Assembly (NCBI RefSeq): GCF_050410795.1
Contig: NZ_CP191258.1
Coordinates: 868,001 to 932,000 of the forward strand
Direction: 5' to 3'
DNA: 64,000 nt
From: Fontivita pretiosa
Lineage (GTDB): Bacteria > Planctomycetota > Phycisphaerae > Tepidisphaerales > Tepidisphaeraceae
Both the position numbers and the translations under genes were made by a program. The notes beneath the pieces were generated by a model. It saw nothing but the letters and a program-made list of their open reading frames with translations, was not told the DNA's origin and searched no databases. Below, piece by piece: positions 46,271-57,399 of the stretch. Each line of letters starts with the position of its first letter. Within the stretch, counting starts at the first letter, position 1.

Positions 46271-46936
46271 GTGTTCCGACATCTGCCCAATCTCCTGACC
46301 GGCCTGCGACTGCTTCTGGCCATCGTCTTCTTCGCCATGCTCTCGTGGTACCAGTACGAGGGCCGCGGCGATCCGACGTTTCTCAACATCGCCTTCGTCG
46401 TGTACCTGGTCGCGCTCGTGACCGACTTTCTCGACGGCTACCTGGCGCGAAAGTATCACCTGGAAACCGCCTTCGGGCGAGTCGTCGATCCGTTCGTCGA
46501 TAAGGTGCTGGTGCTGGGAAGCTTCGTGTGCTTCGCGGGCAAGAACTTTATCATTCCGGCCTGGGAATCGATCAATAAGGACACGCCCTTTGTGGTCAAA
46601 ACGATCACCGGCGTGGCGCCGTTCATGGTGGTGATCCTGCTGGCGCGGGAGCTGCTGGTCACGAGCCTGCGCGGCATAGCCGAAAGCGGCGGCGCCAACT
46701 TCGGCGCGCAGCTCAGCGGCAAGCTCAAGATGGTCTTTCAGTCCGTCACCATCCTGGTGATCCTGATCTATGTGAACTACCGCGGCTGGCTGGTCGATCA
46801 CCCTCGATGGGACTGGTGGCTGACCCTTTTCCGCGACCTGTGCATCTGGCTGACGATCGCCATCACCGTGATTTCCGGCCTGCTGTACATCCAGCGCGCC
46901 GTGGCGATGTATCGCGCGAATCAGCTCACTGCATGA
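46271..46936 (+). CDS. pgsA: CDP-diacylglycerol--glycerol-3-phosphate 3-phosphatidyltransferase
   Basis: A 221-residue inner-membrane enzyme making phosphatidylglycerophosphate. The CDP-alcohol phosphotransferase motif is intact: FLDGYLARKYHLETAFGRVVDPFVDK (D-G-x2-A-R-x8-G-x3-D-x3-D). Several TM helices are visible (LLLAIVFFAMLSW, VVYLVALVTDFL, VVILLARELLVTSL, LTIAITVISGLLYI). GTG start, with a promoter ending 10 bases upstream and no Shine-Dalgarno. It converges on the SGNH gene with 16 bases between stops. Confidence 0.94.
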   Translation: MFRHLPNLLTGLRLLLAIVFFAMLSWYQYEGRGDPTFLNIAFVVYLVALVTDFLDGYLARKYHLETAFGRVVDPFVDKVLVLGSFVCFAGKNFIIPAWESINKDTPFVVKTITGVAPFMVVILLARELLVTSLRGIAESGGANFGAQLSGKLKMVFQSVTILVILIYVNYRGWLVDHPRWDWWLTLFRDLCIWLTIAITVISGLLYIQRAVAMYRANQLTA

Positions 46937-46952
46937 AAGTTCAGAGCCACCC

Positions 46953-48224
46953 CTACCGAATCTTCTCGATCTTGATCACGTGTCGCACCGGCACCACCGC
47001 CGCCGCGGCCTCGGCCACCATCGACTCGCGCCGTTTGGCCATGCCCTGTTCGATCCGATCCAGACAGTCCTGGTTGCCCGGGGCCATCTCGTTGAACTGC
47101 GCCATCTTCGTCACGAACGACTTGATCATCGGAATCTCGAAGCCCTGATGGTTGCGAATCAGCGACTCGACCCTGGCGAACTGCTCGCTGAACGGGTTAT
47201 CCAAAAACTCCGCCGCCAGGTTGATGCCCCCCGCCAGCTCCTCCGCGGAAAACTCCTTCGAGGCCGATCCCCACGTCACTCGCAGCCGCGAGCCATCGGC
47301 GTTGCTCACGACCAGCCGGAAGCGGTTCAGCTCCTCGTTGAAGGGCAAGAACTGGATGATTTCGCGTGTGCCGGCCGGAGAATTCGCCTGTCCGTCCGGT
47401 CCCGAGCTGAAACAGAACGGATACCGCGTGCTCTCGATCTCGATCCCCTCGGCGCCGCTGGACAGGATCCTGTGCCCTTCGCTGGCTGTGGCCCGTCCGC
47501 TGGAAAGGTCCACCGTGATGGTCCCGATCTGGCCATCGCATCCCATCGCCTTGAGGAACGCATACGCCATGATCAGACCCCCGTTGTTGTTCGGATGAAA
47601 CCCGTCCGACCCGGCGACTTCGTACTTTTCGCCAAGCCTGGCCTTGGCGGCCTTCATCGTCTGCATCATCGCCGTGTACACGTCCGCGAAGGCGACGTTC
47701 TGCTCCCGCGCCACCTCCTGAGCGATGTCGCGCAGCTTCGCCAGCGTGTCGTTATACACTTGCCCTCCTGGCGGGCGGTTGAAGTAGACGGGATCGACGA
47801 CGCCTGGCGAGCCGACGACGATGAACCGCACCCCGCCGTTCTTAAACGTCTGGACAATCTGCGTCATCGCCTTGCGGTACTGCTCGCCTCGCTGCTCGCT
47901 GTATGCGGCATACCCGCCGTCGTTCATCCCGTAACAGGTTGTGGCGACGGTCGGATGATAGCGCAGCACGTCGTTGCTCATCCGGGCGGCAAACTGCGTC
48001 GCCACCTCGCCGCTCCAGCCGAACTGCATCGCCCGCAGCTTGGCCTTTGGCTGGCACATCAAAAGGTAATCCTCGATGAACACCGAGTAGCGCCGCTGCT
48101 CGGTGATCGAATCGCCGCAAATCGCGACAAAGTCGCCGTCCCGCAGTTGCGCACGCGCGATCGCATTGGCAAGAAACAGAACGATGAGAACATTGAACCC
48201 CACACGGCAGGATCGATGCATCAT
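46953..48224 (-). CDS. Secreted SGNH/GDSL hydrolase
   Basis: A 423-residue exported esterase/lipase or acetylesterase-type protein. Signal peptide: VGFNVLIVLFLANAIARAQ. SGNH blocks in order: ICGDSITEQ (block I Ser), FGWSGEVATQFAAR (block II Gly), TCYGMNDGGY (block III Asn) and GSDGFHPNNNGGLIMAYAFL (block V Asp/His). The C-terminal 200 residues form an additional beta-rich region, as in planctomycete carbohydrate acetylesterases. AGGAG precedes two adjacent ATGs; the second (48221) is better spaced. Substrate unknown. Confidence 0.91.
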   Translation of the reverse strand: MMHRSCRVGFNVLIVLFLANAIARAQLRDGDFVAICGDSITEQRRYSVFIEDYLLMCQPKAKLRAMQFGWSGEVATQFAARMSNDVLRYHPTVATTCYGMNDGGYAAYSEQRGEQYRKAMTQIVQTFKNGGVRFIVVGSPGVVDPVYFNRPPGGQVYNDTLAKLRDIAQEVAREQNVAFADVYTAMMQTMKAAKARLGEKYEVAGSDGFHPNNNGGLIMAYAFLKAMGCDGQIGTITVDLSSGRATASEGHRILSSGAEGIEIESTRYPFCFSSGPDGQANSPAGTREIIQFLPFNEELNRFRLVVSNADGSRLRVTWGSASKEFSAEELAGGINLAAEFLDNPFSEQFARVESLIRNHQGFEIPMIKSFVTKMAQFNEMAPGNQDCLDRIEQGMAKRRESMVAEAAAAVVPVRHVIKIEKIR

Positions 48225-48300
48225 ATGCTCCTCGGTATCGAGGCAGATGGTACCTCAACACGTGCTGCCGACAAAGAGCCGCCGCCCCCTGGGTAGGAAT

Positions 48301-48374
48301 CGCACCCGGCAGGACTCGAACCTGCAACCCTCGGTTCCGAAGACCGATGCTCTGTCCAATTGAGCTACGGGTGC
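48301..48374 (-). tRNA. tRNA-Arg(UCG)
   Basis: A complete cloverleaf on the minus strand: acceptor GCACCCG/CGGGTGC, TA linker, D-arm GCTC...GAGC, anticodon arm TCGGT-CTTCGGA-ACCGA with anticodon TCG, and T-arm GCAGG-TTCGAGT-CCTGC. The discriminator is G; CCA is not encoded. It reads CGA Arg codons. Confidence 0.96.
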
Positions 48375-48466
48375 CAGTGACGATACGATGATCGTGTTGT
48401 CAGGACACACTGATGCTACGCCCGCCGCGGCGCGCGTCAAGCGCCCCGATCGCACGCCGCCGCGCA

Positions 48467-48486
48467 CGGGCGAGCACGCCCGTGAC
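48467..48486 (-). terminator. Strong GC hairpin downstream of the cytochrome operon
   Basis: CACGGGCG-AGCA-CGCCCGTG, a perfect 8-bp stem with a tetraloop, about 95 bases after the last operon stop and before the tRNA. No U-run follows on the operon strand, so it may terminate, stabilise the mRNA 3' end, or neither. Confidence 0.45.
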
Positions 48487-48581
48487 ACACAAGAGCATTG
48501 CTGGCATTCCCGCACAGACCCGGTGCGCCGGCTGCACCATCCCGGGAATCCGGCCACACCTGTGCTGTCCGCCGCGGCAGC

Positions 48582-49556
48582 TCACTTGCCCGCGGACTTG
48601 ATTCCCGAGGAAGTGGCCGACTCGTAGGCCTGCCGGAAGTGCTCCGCGGCCTGTTGCCACTGCTGCTCGTGCTGGAGACACAGGCCCAGCAGGTAATGGG
48701 CTTCGGCCGGGTCGGGGTTGAGCTTCAGGGCGTCGGGAAGAATGGCCTTGGCTTCGGACCATTTCTCCATGGCGATCAGGGCGCGGGCGCGAAGGACGAT
48801 CGGCTGCCAGGCGGGCACCCCGCCGGGCGTGAGGCGATCCAGAATCTGAATCGCTTCCTGCGGACGATCAAGCATGACCAGCACGCGAGCCAGCAGAAGT
48901 TGCAGGGCAGGATCCTGCGGGGCGTGCTTCAATCCCTCGTTCAACTCCCGCTGCGCCTGCTCCACCGCCCCGCGGGCGATCAGCCGCTGGGCGACCTGAA
49001 GATGCCTGGCAGCGATCTGGGCCGGACTGTCGGCGACGAGTTCGCGGGTGCTCAGCCGCTGTTTCAGCGCCGCGTCATCCAGCTTGCCGTTGGCGAAATC
49101 GAGATAGGCTTGCAGGTCGGCGGCGAAGCTCTTGGGCATACCCGCCAGATGCGCCACTTCCGTTCCGTCAGCTTTGAGCACCAGCGTCGTCGGCCAGACG
49201 TGAATGTTCATCTTTCCCGAGGCGGAAAAGTCCGGATCGGCCGCGAACAGCCATGTCGCGGGCCAGGCCGCGGCCATGCTCCGGGCGTTCTCCTCGGCCC
49301 GGGGACCGCTGAGAATCACGATGACCTTCGCATCACCTGCGGCTTTCTGGATCTGCTGCATCGCCTGCGCGCTCTGTTCCTGATCGGCGCGCACGAAGAC
49401 GAGGATCGTGGTCTGCCCCGAAGGCAGGCGCACTTCGGCACCGTTGATGTCCTTTGTGGACCAGTTGATCACGCCCCCCGCGGCGGCGACAGAAGCCACG
49501 CCGGTGAACACCACTGCAAACGCAATCATCAGTCGCATCGCTTTGGCGTATCTCAT
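48582..49556 (-). CDS. Exported redoxin-fold plus TPR protein (distal end of cytochrome operon)
   Basis: A 324-residue protein with a signal peptide (LMIAFAVVFTGVASVAAAG). A thioredoxin-like domain (about residues 30-160) reads VLRLPSGQTTILVFVRADQ-like strands, WPTTLVLKADGTEVAHLAGMP, with no CxxC and no Cys in the active-site loop. TPR-like helices follow (HLQVAQRLIARGAVEQAQRELNEGLKHAPQDPALQLLLARVL to EAHYLLGLCLQHEQQWQQAAEHFRQAY). Its sister at 59217-60239 lies at the other end of the operon. Roles as a docking or assembly factor for the cytochromes are inference. It starts three bases after the upstream 15-haem cytochrome stops. Confidence 0.82.
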   Translation of the reverse strand: MRYAKAMRLMIAFAVVFTGVASVAAAGGVINWSTKDINGAEVRLPSGQTTILVFVRADQEQSAQAMQQIQKAAGDAKVIVILSGPRAEENARSMAAAWPATWLFAADPDFSASGKMNIHVWPTTLVLKADGTEVAHLAGMPKSFAADLQAYLDFANGKLDDAALKQRLSTRELVADSPAQIAARHLQVAQRLIARGAVEQAQRELNEGLKHAPQDPALQLLLARVLVMLDRPQEAIQILDRLTPGGVPAWQPIVLRARALIAMEKWSEAKAILPDALKLNPDPAEAHYLLGLCLQHEQQWQQAAEHFRQAYESATSSGIKSAGK

Positions 49557-49559
49557 GGT

Positions 49560-51065
49560 TCATTTTCCCCTGGTCGGGCTGTTGGCCGCCGGAGCGATGG
49601 TGGCCGTCGGAGCGGCGGGCATCGTCGCCGGCGCGGGCGGCGCCTGTGTTGGCGGCGTGTACTGCACGGGATTCTCCCGGTCGTAGCTGTAGGCCTTGTG
49701 ACATCCGGGGGCACAGCTTCCGCCGGTAGCGGTGCGCGTGAAGTTGATCGGCATCTGCCAGTTGCCGTAGGGCACCGAGTCGCGCACATGCAGCTCATGC
49801 GAGCTGGCGTGCGTGCTGTGGCAGGCGCGGCAATTCCGCCCGCGATCCGGCTTGTTCACGTGAACAAAGTGCAGGTTCTGCGTGCCGTTGCGGAATCCGG
49901 TCAGACCTTCTGTCCGCTGCGTCAGAACCAGTTGCTTGTCGTGACAACTGAAGCACAGCTCGTACTTGTCCACGGAGAATCCCTGGTAAAACGGCTCGGG
50001 GTACGGCTTGCTGAGCAGCCTGGCCACTTCTGAACCGTGGACGTTGTGACATCCGCCGCAGTTGCCGTCGCGGATCGGACCATGCTTGACGGTGTTGGGG
50101 TCGAGCACCTCGGCGACGGAAGCGACGACCTTGTCCTTGCCCACCTGGATCTTGTCGGCATGGCACTTCATGCAGACCTTGATCGGCTCGGCGCGCATGA
50201 GCCGCGCCAGGTCTCCGCCATGTGCGGTGTGGCAGTTCAGGCAGGCGTTGTCGGTGGTGACGATCGAGTGCTTGTAGCGTGACTGGGTAGCGTCGCGCTT
50301 GATCTTCTCGTGTTCGTGGCAGCTCGTGCACATCTCGAACGGCGACTGTCTGATCTGTCGCGGAAAGTCCGACGCGTGCGGATCATGGCAGTTGGTGCAG
50401 TTCTGCTCGACGGCCTTGTGCGTGAACTTGACCTGCGTCATCTGGGTCTTCATTTCGGTGTGGCAGCTCAGGCACAGATCCGGCCCCTGGGCGGGCAGGA
50501 GCTTGGGAAACGGCGCGGCGTGGGACTGATGGCACGATCCGCAGGCGCCGGCGGCGGCCGGGCCGTGCAGCGTCTTGCGGCCGGCGACGACATCCTTGTG
50601 GCAGGTGTTGCACAGCTCGGCCAGAGTCCGGCCTCGCGTGAACTTCGCCGTGGCGCCGCCGTGGGGATTATGACAGCTCAGGCACTGTCCTTCCTGCAAC
50701 GGCTTGTGGACGACGGGCATGTCCTGCACATCGATCTTGTGGCAGAAGGTGCAGGTTTCGGTCTTGCTTCGCTGAAGCTCGAACTTGTGCTGGGCAGCGT
50801 CCGTGAGCTTGTGGCAGGCATCGCAGGCGTTGACGTTCACCGGGCCGTGCAGAACCTTGAAGTCCTTGACCTCGGCATGGCATTGCGCGGTGACGCAACT
50901 GGCCATCGGGACGGCTTCGGTGGGCTTGGCCACGACATTCAGCGGCCGGGTCGTCTGCGCGTATACGCGCGATGCGAGCAGCGCGGCCATGAGCATCATC
51001 GGCAGCGGCCAGAGCTGTGCTCGCCGCAGCAGCCACGCGACGCGATTGTCATGGACTGGTCTCAT
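49560..51065 (-). CDS. 15-haem cytochrome c (paralogue 3)
   Basis: A 501-residue secreted cytochrome. The signal peptide runs through MMLMAALLASRVYAQ. Haem sites in order: CVTAQCH (CX4CH), thirteen CXXCH (CDACH, CTFCH, CLSCH, CNTCH, CGSCH, CLSCH, CTNCH, CTSCH, CLNCH, CMKCH, CGGCH, CFSCH, CRACH) and CAPGCH (CX3CH). Many sites occur as doublets with PHG/PHA between. The tail has NLHFVHVNK, conserved in the two paralogues, and a Pro/Ala-rich end. ATG overlaps the upstream stop (ATGA), so translation is coupled. Likely a periplasmic or cell-surface electron carrier. Confidence 0.93.
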   Translation of the reverse strand: MRPVHDNRVAWLLRRAQLWPLPMMLMAALLASRVYAQTTRPLNVVAKPTEAVPMASCVTAQCHAEVKDFKVLHGPVNVNACDACHKLTDAAQHKFELQRSKTETCTFCHKIDVQDMPVVHKPLQEGQCLSCHNPHGGATAKFTRGRTLAELCNTCHKDVVAGRKTLHGPAAAGACGSCHQSHAAPFPKLLPAQGPDLCLSCHTEMKTQMTQVKFTHKAVEQNCTNCHDPHASDFPRQIRQSPFEMCTSCHEHEKIKRDATQSRYKHSIVTTDNACLNCHTAHGGDLARLMRAEPIKVCMKCHADKIQVGKDKVVASVAEVLDPNTVKHGPIRDGNCGGCHNVHGSEVARLLSKPYPEPFYQGFSVDKYELCFSCHDKQLVLTQRTEGLTGFRNGTQNLHFVHVNKPDRGRNCRACHSTHASSHELHVRDSVPYGNWQMPINFTRTATGGSCAPGCHKAYSYDRENPVQYTPPTQAPPAPATMPAAPTATIAPAANSPTRGK

Positions 51066-52597
51066 TCCACACCTCTGATCATCTTCGACATCGGCATCGT
51101 TGCGGGCGCGGTGGTCGGGCTTCGGGTGTAGGTCTTGGGAACGTGACAGCCCGGCGCGCAGGCGCCGCCATCGGATCGTTTTTCAAACTCGATCGGCATG
51201 GCCCAGCTCGATCCCTCGAACGGGACCTCGCTGGCCATGTGGTTGGGCAGATTGCTGCCGTGCACCGCGTGGCAGGTCTTGCAGCTTCGCCCCTTGTCAT
51301 CGCGGTTGACGTGGACGTAGTGAAGGTTCACGTCGCCGTCGCGGAAATTGGTCAGGCTCGTGGTCCGCGGCTGGAGCACCATCGCCGAATCGTGGCAATT
51401 GAAGCAGAGCTGATACCTGGCCAGGTCGAATCGGGCATAGAACGTTTTGGGGAAGGCAGCATCCAGCAGATTGGGGAAGCGCGCGCCGTGCGGATCGTGG
51501 CAGCCGGAGCAATCCCCCATGCGTACCGGGCCGTGCAGGAACCGCGAACCGGTAATGACCGGCTTCATGTTGGGGATGGTATGTCCGTCGGCGGCGGCCA
51601 GCGGCTTGTCATGGCAGCTCAGGCATGTCTGGTCCATGCGCTGTCGCAGCAGGTCCTTGTCCTGGGAGGCGTGAGGATTGTGACAGTTGGCGCAGGTGTT
51701 GGCGGTGGTCATCGCGGCGTGCTGGACATTGGAGCCTTCCACGTGCTTCCTGATCTGCTCGTGGCATGAATAGCAGTTCTGCTCGATGGACGTGCGAAGC
51801 TGCTTGGGGTGGTCGGTGGAGTGCGGCTCATGACAGGTGTTGCAGTCCTGCGTGACCGGCTTGTGCACGTGGGTCGCCGCGAGCATCGCATTCTTCAGCC
51901 CGTCGTGGCACGTGAAGCAGTGTCGCGCGCCCTCGCCGCCACGCAGCAGCATCCGGTTGTCCGACTCGTGCGGCTGATGACAGACGGTGCATTGGCCACG
52001 AACGAACGGCTCGTGCGCGAACTTCTTCAATGCAACGTTGTGACAGTCGGCGCAGGTGCGATCGACGGTGTCATACTTGAGCAGGAACTTGGCGTGCGAG
52101 ACATGGGGCTGGTGGCACGCCAGGCAACCCTGCTCCAGGGCCTTGTGCTGGTGAGATTGCGAGCCGGAGACGGAATGGCAGAAGGTGCAGGTCTGGTTTG
52201 CGGATCGTTTCAGCGGATACCTGTGCCCACCGATGTCCTGGTCGTGGCAGGAATCGCACGCCCGCTGCGCGACGGGGCTGTGAATCTGCGGAGCGCGAGT
52301 GAAGTCGGCGTGGCACTCGGCGGTGACGCACGAGGCATCTTTGGGCAGCGGCGAAGTGGGTCTGGGAGCGGGGGGAACCTGCGGGAAGACGACAGGCAGG
52401 CCGGTCTTTTCCATTGTGTAGTGTTCCGGGGCCGCGCCGACGGCGCGCGTGGTCGGTTCCGCGGGCGGCGCAGAAGGCTTCTCACAACCGATCAGCAGTG
52501 ACAACAGCATGACAGCCGCAACCCGCGCCGTCGCCGGGAGCAAGTTCCGCCGGACTTGCCGCGCGGTCGCCGATGTGCTGTGCCGATCGAATCTCAC
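51062..52597 (-). CDS. 15-haem cytochrome c lipoprotein (paralogue 2)
   Basis: A 511-residue cytochrome with lipobox LLIGC, so anchored to a membrane leaflet. The GTG start has AGGAG seven bases upstream and overlaps the preceding stop (GTGA). Sites: CVTAECH (CX4CH), thirteen CXXCH (CDSCH, CTFCH, CLACH, CADCH, CTVCH, CFTCH, CNTCH, CYSCH, CANCH, CLSCH, CSGCH, CFNCH, CKTCH) and CAPGCH (CX3CH). Shared tail features include NLHYVHVN and GGACAPGCH. Being lipidated where its two paralogues are not, it may be the one tethered to the outer membrane. Confidence 0.93.
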   Translation of the reverse strand: MRFDRHSTSATARQVRRNLLPATARVAAVMLLSLLIGCEKPSAPPAEPTTRAVGAAPEHYTMEKTGLPVVFPQVPPAPRPTSPLPKDASCVTAECHADFTRAPQIHSPVAQRACDSCHDQDIGGHRYPLKRSANQTCTFCHSVSGSQSHQHKALEQGCLACHQPHVSHAKFLLKYDTVDRTCADCHNVALKKFAHEPFVRGQCTVCHQPHESDNRMLLRGGEGARHCFTCHDGLKNAMLAATHVHKPVTQDCNTCHEPHSTDHPKQLRTSIEQNCYSCHEQIRKHVEGSNVQHAAMTTANTCANCHNPHASQDKDLLRQRMDQTCLSCHDKPLAAADGHTIPNMKPVITGSRFLHGPVRMGDCSGCHDPHGARFPNLLDAAFPKTFYARFDLARYQLCFNCHDSAMVLQPRTTSLTNFRDGDVNLHYVHVNRDDKGRSCKTCHAVHGSNLPNHMASEVPFEGSSWAMPIEFEKRSDGGACAPGCHVPKTYTRSPTTAPATMPMSKMIRGVE

Positions 52598-54122
52598 GGT
52601 CCAGCTCCTGCGGTCTGCCTGTTCTCCGCCAGTCGTCGCGCCTGGCTGCTCCACTCCAGTGCGATGTTCAGCGCCGCGGTCGCGTAGTTGACGTTGTGTA
52701 CCCCGTGGCCGAGCCTGACGAAGCGGATGTTGTGCGCGGCGTCATCCAGCAGGCGGTCGGCCTTGAGCCGCTCGGTGGGATTCAGGGCAGCGGCATCGAC
52801 GGCGGCGCGTGCGGCGTCGTATTCAGTCTGCGCCCGGGCGAGTCTGGATGCGATCAGTTCCCGCCATGTATCCAGCGTGCCCTGATATCTGGTGCCGTGA
52901 CAGTCATTGCACGCCTGCTGCATGGCGACGAAGGTCTGCCCGACGATCTCGGCGGCCTCGCTGGGCTGCTTTTTGGCCTTGTGACAGGCGATGCAATCGA
53001 CCTGGGCGCGGTACATGGGGCTGGGCATTTCCGGAATGCCCCGGGCGCCGGTGCCACGATACATTTCCGCCGGGCCGCTGTGCGTCAGTTCGTGGCATGA
53101 CTGGCAGGTGCCAGTGTCGAGCACGGCGCGGCTTCCCTGCGGGGTCTTGATGTCCCGGGCCAGGCCCGCGGTCAGGTGATGCTCGATCTGCACATGACAG
53201 TTGGAGCACTCGACCTTGTGCTCGGTCACGTGCTTGCGGTGCAGGAAGTTGGGCTCATTGAACCGCTGAACAAACTTCGCGACGTTGTGGCAGGTCCAGC
53301 AGACCTGCTGGCGAACCTCGCCGTCGCCTTTGACCACGTCCGAGTGACAGTTCTGGCAGCCCACGCCGCGATCCAGATAGTCGGAGTGGTTGAACATGCC
53401 GGTGGCCAGGCGGATCTGCTGCTTGGGCGCATCGTGACAACTGCGGCAGCCGGTGAGCGTCTGCTGGTTGCGTCCGTGCTCGAATCCTTTCATGTGGCAC
53501 AGGAAGCAGGTGTCGAGGGTCACAACCAGGTGTTGGCCCTGCACGATCTGAGAGTGACAGGAGACGCAGCGAAGCTGCTTGCCGCGACGTTCGCTTTGAA
53601 GGTGGGGAGTGTGGTCGAAGCGGATGGTGATCGTGCCGCCACGCACCGTGGGCACCTCCCAGTTCACCTTGCCTTCCAGAAGTCGCCGCTCGTGGCAGCC
53701 GCTGCGCATGCACGAAGCGTCCTGGATTTCCGCGTGGGGTTTGGAGCCGTAGGTCTGGGTGATGTACTTGATGGCCTGGCTGCTCGCCTGCCACTTGCCC
53801 TTGAGGGTGTTTTTGAATCCCGGCTCGAAGTGGCACATGGCGCAGGGCACGTTCTTGTGGGTGGATCCGTGCCAGGCCTCGTAATACGGCTCCATGAGAT
53901 GGCAGGAACGGCAGAAGTCCGGTTGCATGGAGTACTCGGCGAAGGCTGCCGCCCCGCCGACCGCCAGCAGCACGACCAGCAGGATCCATCCTCCGCGGGT
54001 GGGAGCGACGCGAAGGAACCGGCCTGCCGGACGGGGCCGCAATCCCAGCATGCGCATCCACCTGGGCCGGGGCTGCGGCGGCGTCGCCTGGATTGCTGCG
54101 GTGTTGTCGCTGGTTTGCGTGC

Positions 54123-54126
<4 letters not shown>
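52594..54126 (-). CDS. 12-haem NapC/NirT-like membrane cytochrome c
   Basis: A 510-residue cytochrome with one N-terminal TM anchor (GGWILLVVLLAVGGAAAFAEYS, about residues 45-66). Eleven CXXCH (CRSCH, CAMCH, CVSCH, CFLCH, CRSCH, CQNCH, CWTCH, CSNCH, CQSCH, CIACH, CNDCH) plus one CX4CH, CMRSGCH. The first haems after the TM (MQPDFCRSCHLMEPYYEAWHGSTHKNVPCAMCHFEPG pattern) are typical of NapC/NirT quinol dehydrogenases. The C-terminal 100 residues are haem-free helix. It may take electrons from quinol or from the cytochrome bc module. Start ATG overlaps the previous stop. Confidence 0.92.
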
Positions 54127-56315
<2,189 letters not shown>

Positions 56316-56397
56316 GCCAGGGCTATCGCATGAGCCGTGCCAGAAATAGGACCAAAACATCCCCTTTTTCGCCGTCTGCCCGCCCCTGCCGTGCCTC

Positions 56398-57399
56398 CTA
56401 AGCTGATACCTTCTCAGAAATTACACCCGCGCCCCCACGCCTTTCCCGAATGCGGGAAACCGCCGCGTCGCTGGCATGGTCCAAAAACCGCTTCTTGTAG
56501 TAAACCAGCAGCCCCGCGAAGCTGAGCAGCAGCAGCACCGCCGCCGACCCCATGATCGTTTGCTGCCGTTGTGTTGCTCGCAATCGCTGCACCAGCGCGT
56601 AGGTCTGCTCGGTTCGCTCGACACTGGCTTGAATCTCCGCCGCGAAGTTCGCGATGTCGCGCATGTTGAAGCTGTGGAAAATCTGGCGCAGCTTCGAGCG
56701 CGTCTGCTGCGCGTGGTGATGCAGTTTCTCAAGCTCGAGGTTGCGGTAGCCCCAGGCTTCCAGTTGCCGGTACAGCTCGCCGGAGGTCTTGATCTGCTCT
56801 TCGGTATTGATCAGCAGCGTGCGGATGCGCTGCACCGCCTGCATGGTGCCGGAGCGATGGCATGGGCTGCACCGCCCTCCCTCGGCTCGCCCGCGCACAT
56901 CGATGATCTCGGGCGTGGGGTGAGTGATTCGATGCGAGCCTTGTCCGTGGCAGTACAGGCATGTGGGATCCCCGAACTCGCCGTGCGGACTGCCCAGGTG
57001 CTCAGCCTTGATCTGCGCATGGCACTTGCCACAGAAATAGCTGACGGCACGTCCGCGCGCGGCGCTGACGAACTGGCTGGAACGATCCATGACCAGGAAC
57101 TCGCTGCTGCGCTGAAGGTGCGCGGCGCGCTTGAACTGCTCGTCGGAATCGAACTGCGATCGCCGCAGCGACGCGTTGCCCCCGTGGCACCCGTCGCAGC
57201 CGACGCCCGCGGTGTAGTGAACGCTCTGCTTCCATTCCAGCTCGACGATCTCGGCGGATCGACCCGGAAGATCGCGATGACACTGCACGCAGGCGTTGTC
57301 GGCGTATGGATCCGCTGCCGCCGAATCAGTCGCCGGCGCCGCGGCATGCGCTGCCGCCGCCAGGCAAACGATCATCAGCCAGCTTGCAGCCTCTTTCAT
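56398..57399 (-). CDS. 5-haem cytochrome c with C-terminal TM anchor
   Basis: A 333-residue cytochrome; ATG has GGAGGG six bases upstream and overlaps the cytochrome b C-terminal gene stop (ATGA). After a signal peptide it has five CXXCH (CVQCH, CDGCH, CGKCH, CLYCH, CSPCH) in residues 35-185. A long helical, probably coiled-coil segment follows (NTEEQIKTSGELYRQLEAWGYRNLELEKLHHHAQQTRS). A C-terminal TM (MGSAAVLLLLSFAGLLVYYKKRFLD) and a basic cytoplasmic tail end the protein. It sits next to the Rieske and cytochrome b genes and may replace cytochrome c1/f as electron exit of that complex (inference). Confidence 0.9.
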   Translation of the reverse strand: MKEAASWLMIVCLAAAAHAAAPATDSAAADPYADNACVQCHRDLPGRSAEIVELEWKQSVHYTAGVGCDGCHGGNASLRRSQFDSDEQFKRAAHLQRSSEFLVMDRSSQFVSAARGRAVSYFCGKCHAQIKAEHLGSPHGEFGDPTCLYCHGQGSHRITHPTPEIIDVRGRAEGGRCSPCHRSGTMQAVQRIRTLLINTEEQIKTSGELYRQLEAWGYRNLELEKLHHHAQQTRSKLRQIFHSFNMRDIANFAAEIQASVERTEQTYALVQRLRATQRQQTIMGSAAVLLLLSFAGLLVYYKKRFLDHASDAAVSRIRERRGGAGVISEKVSA

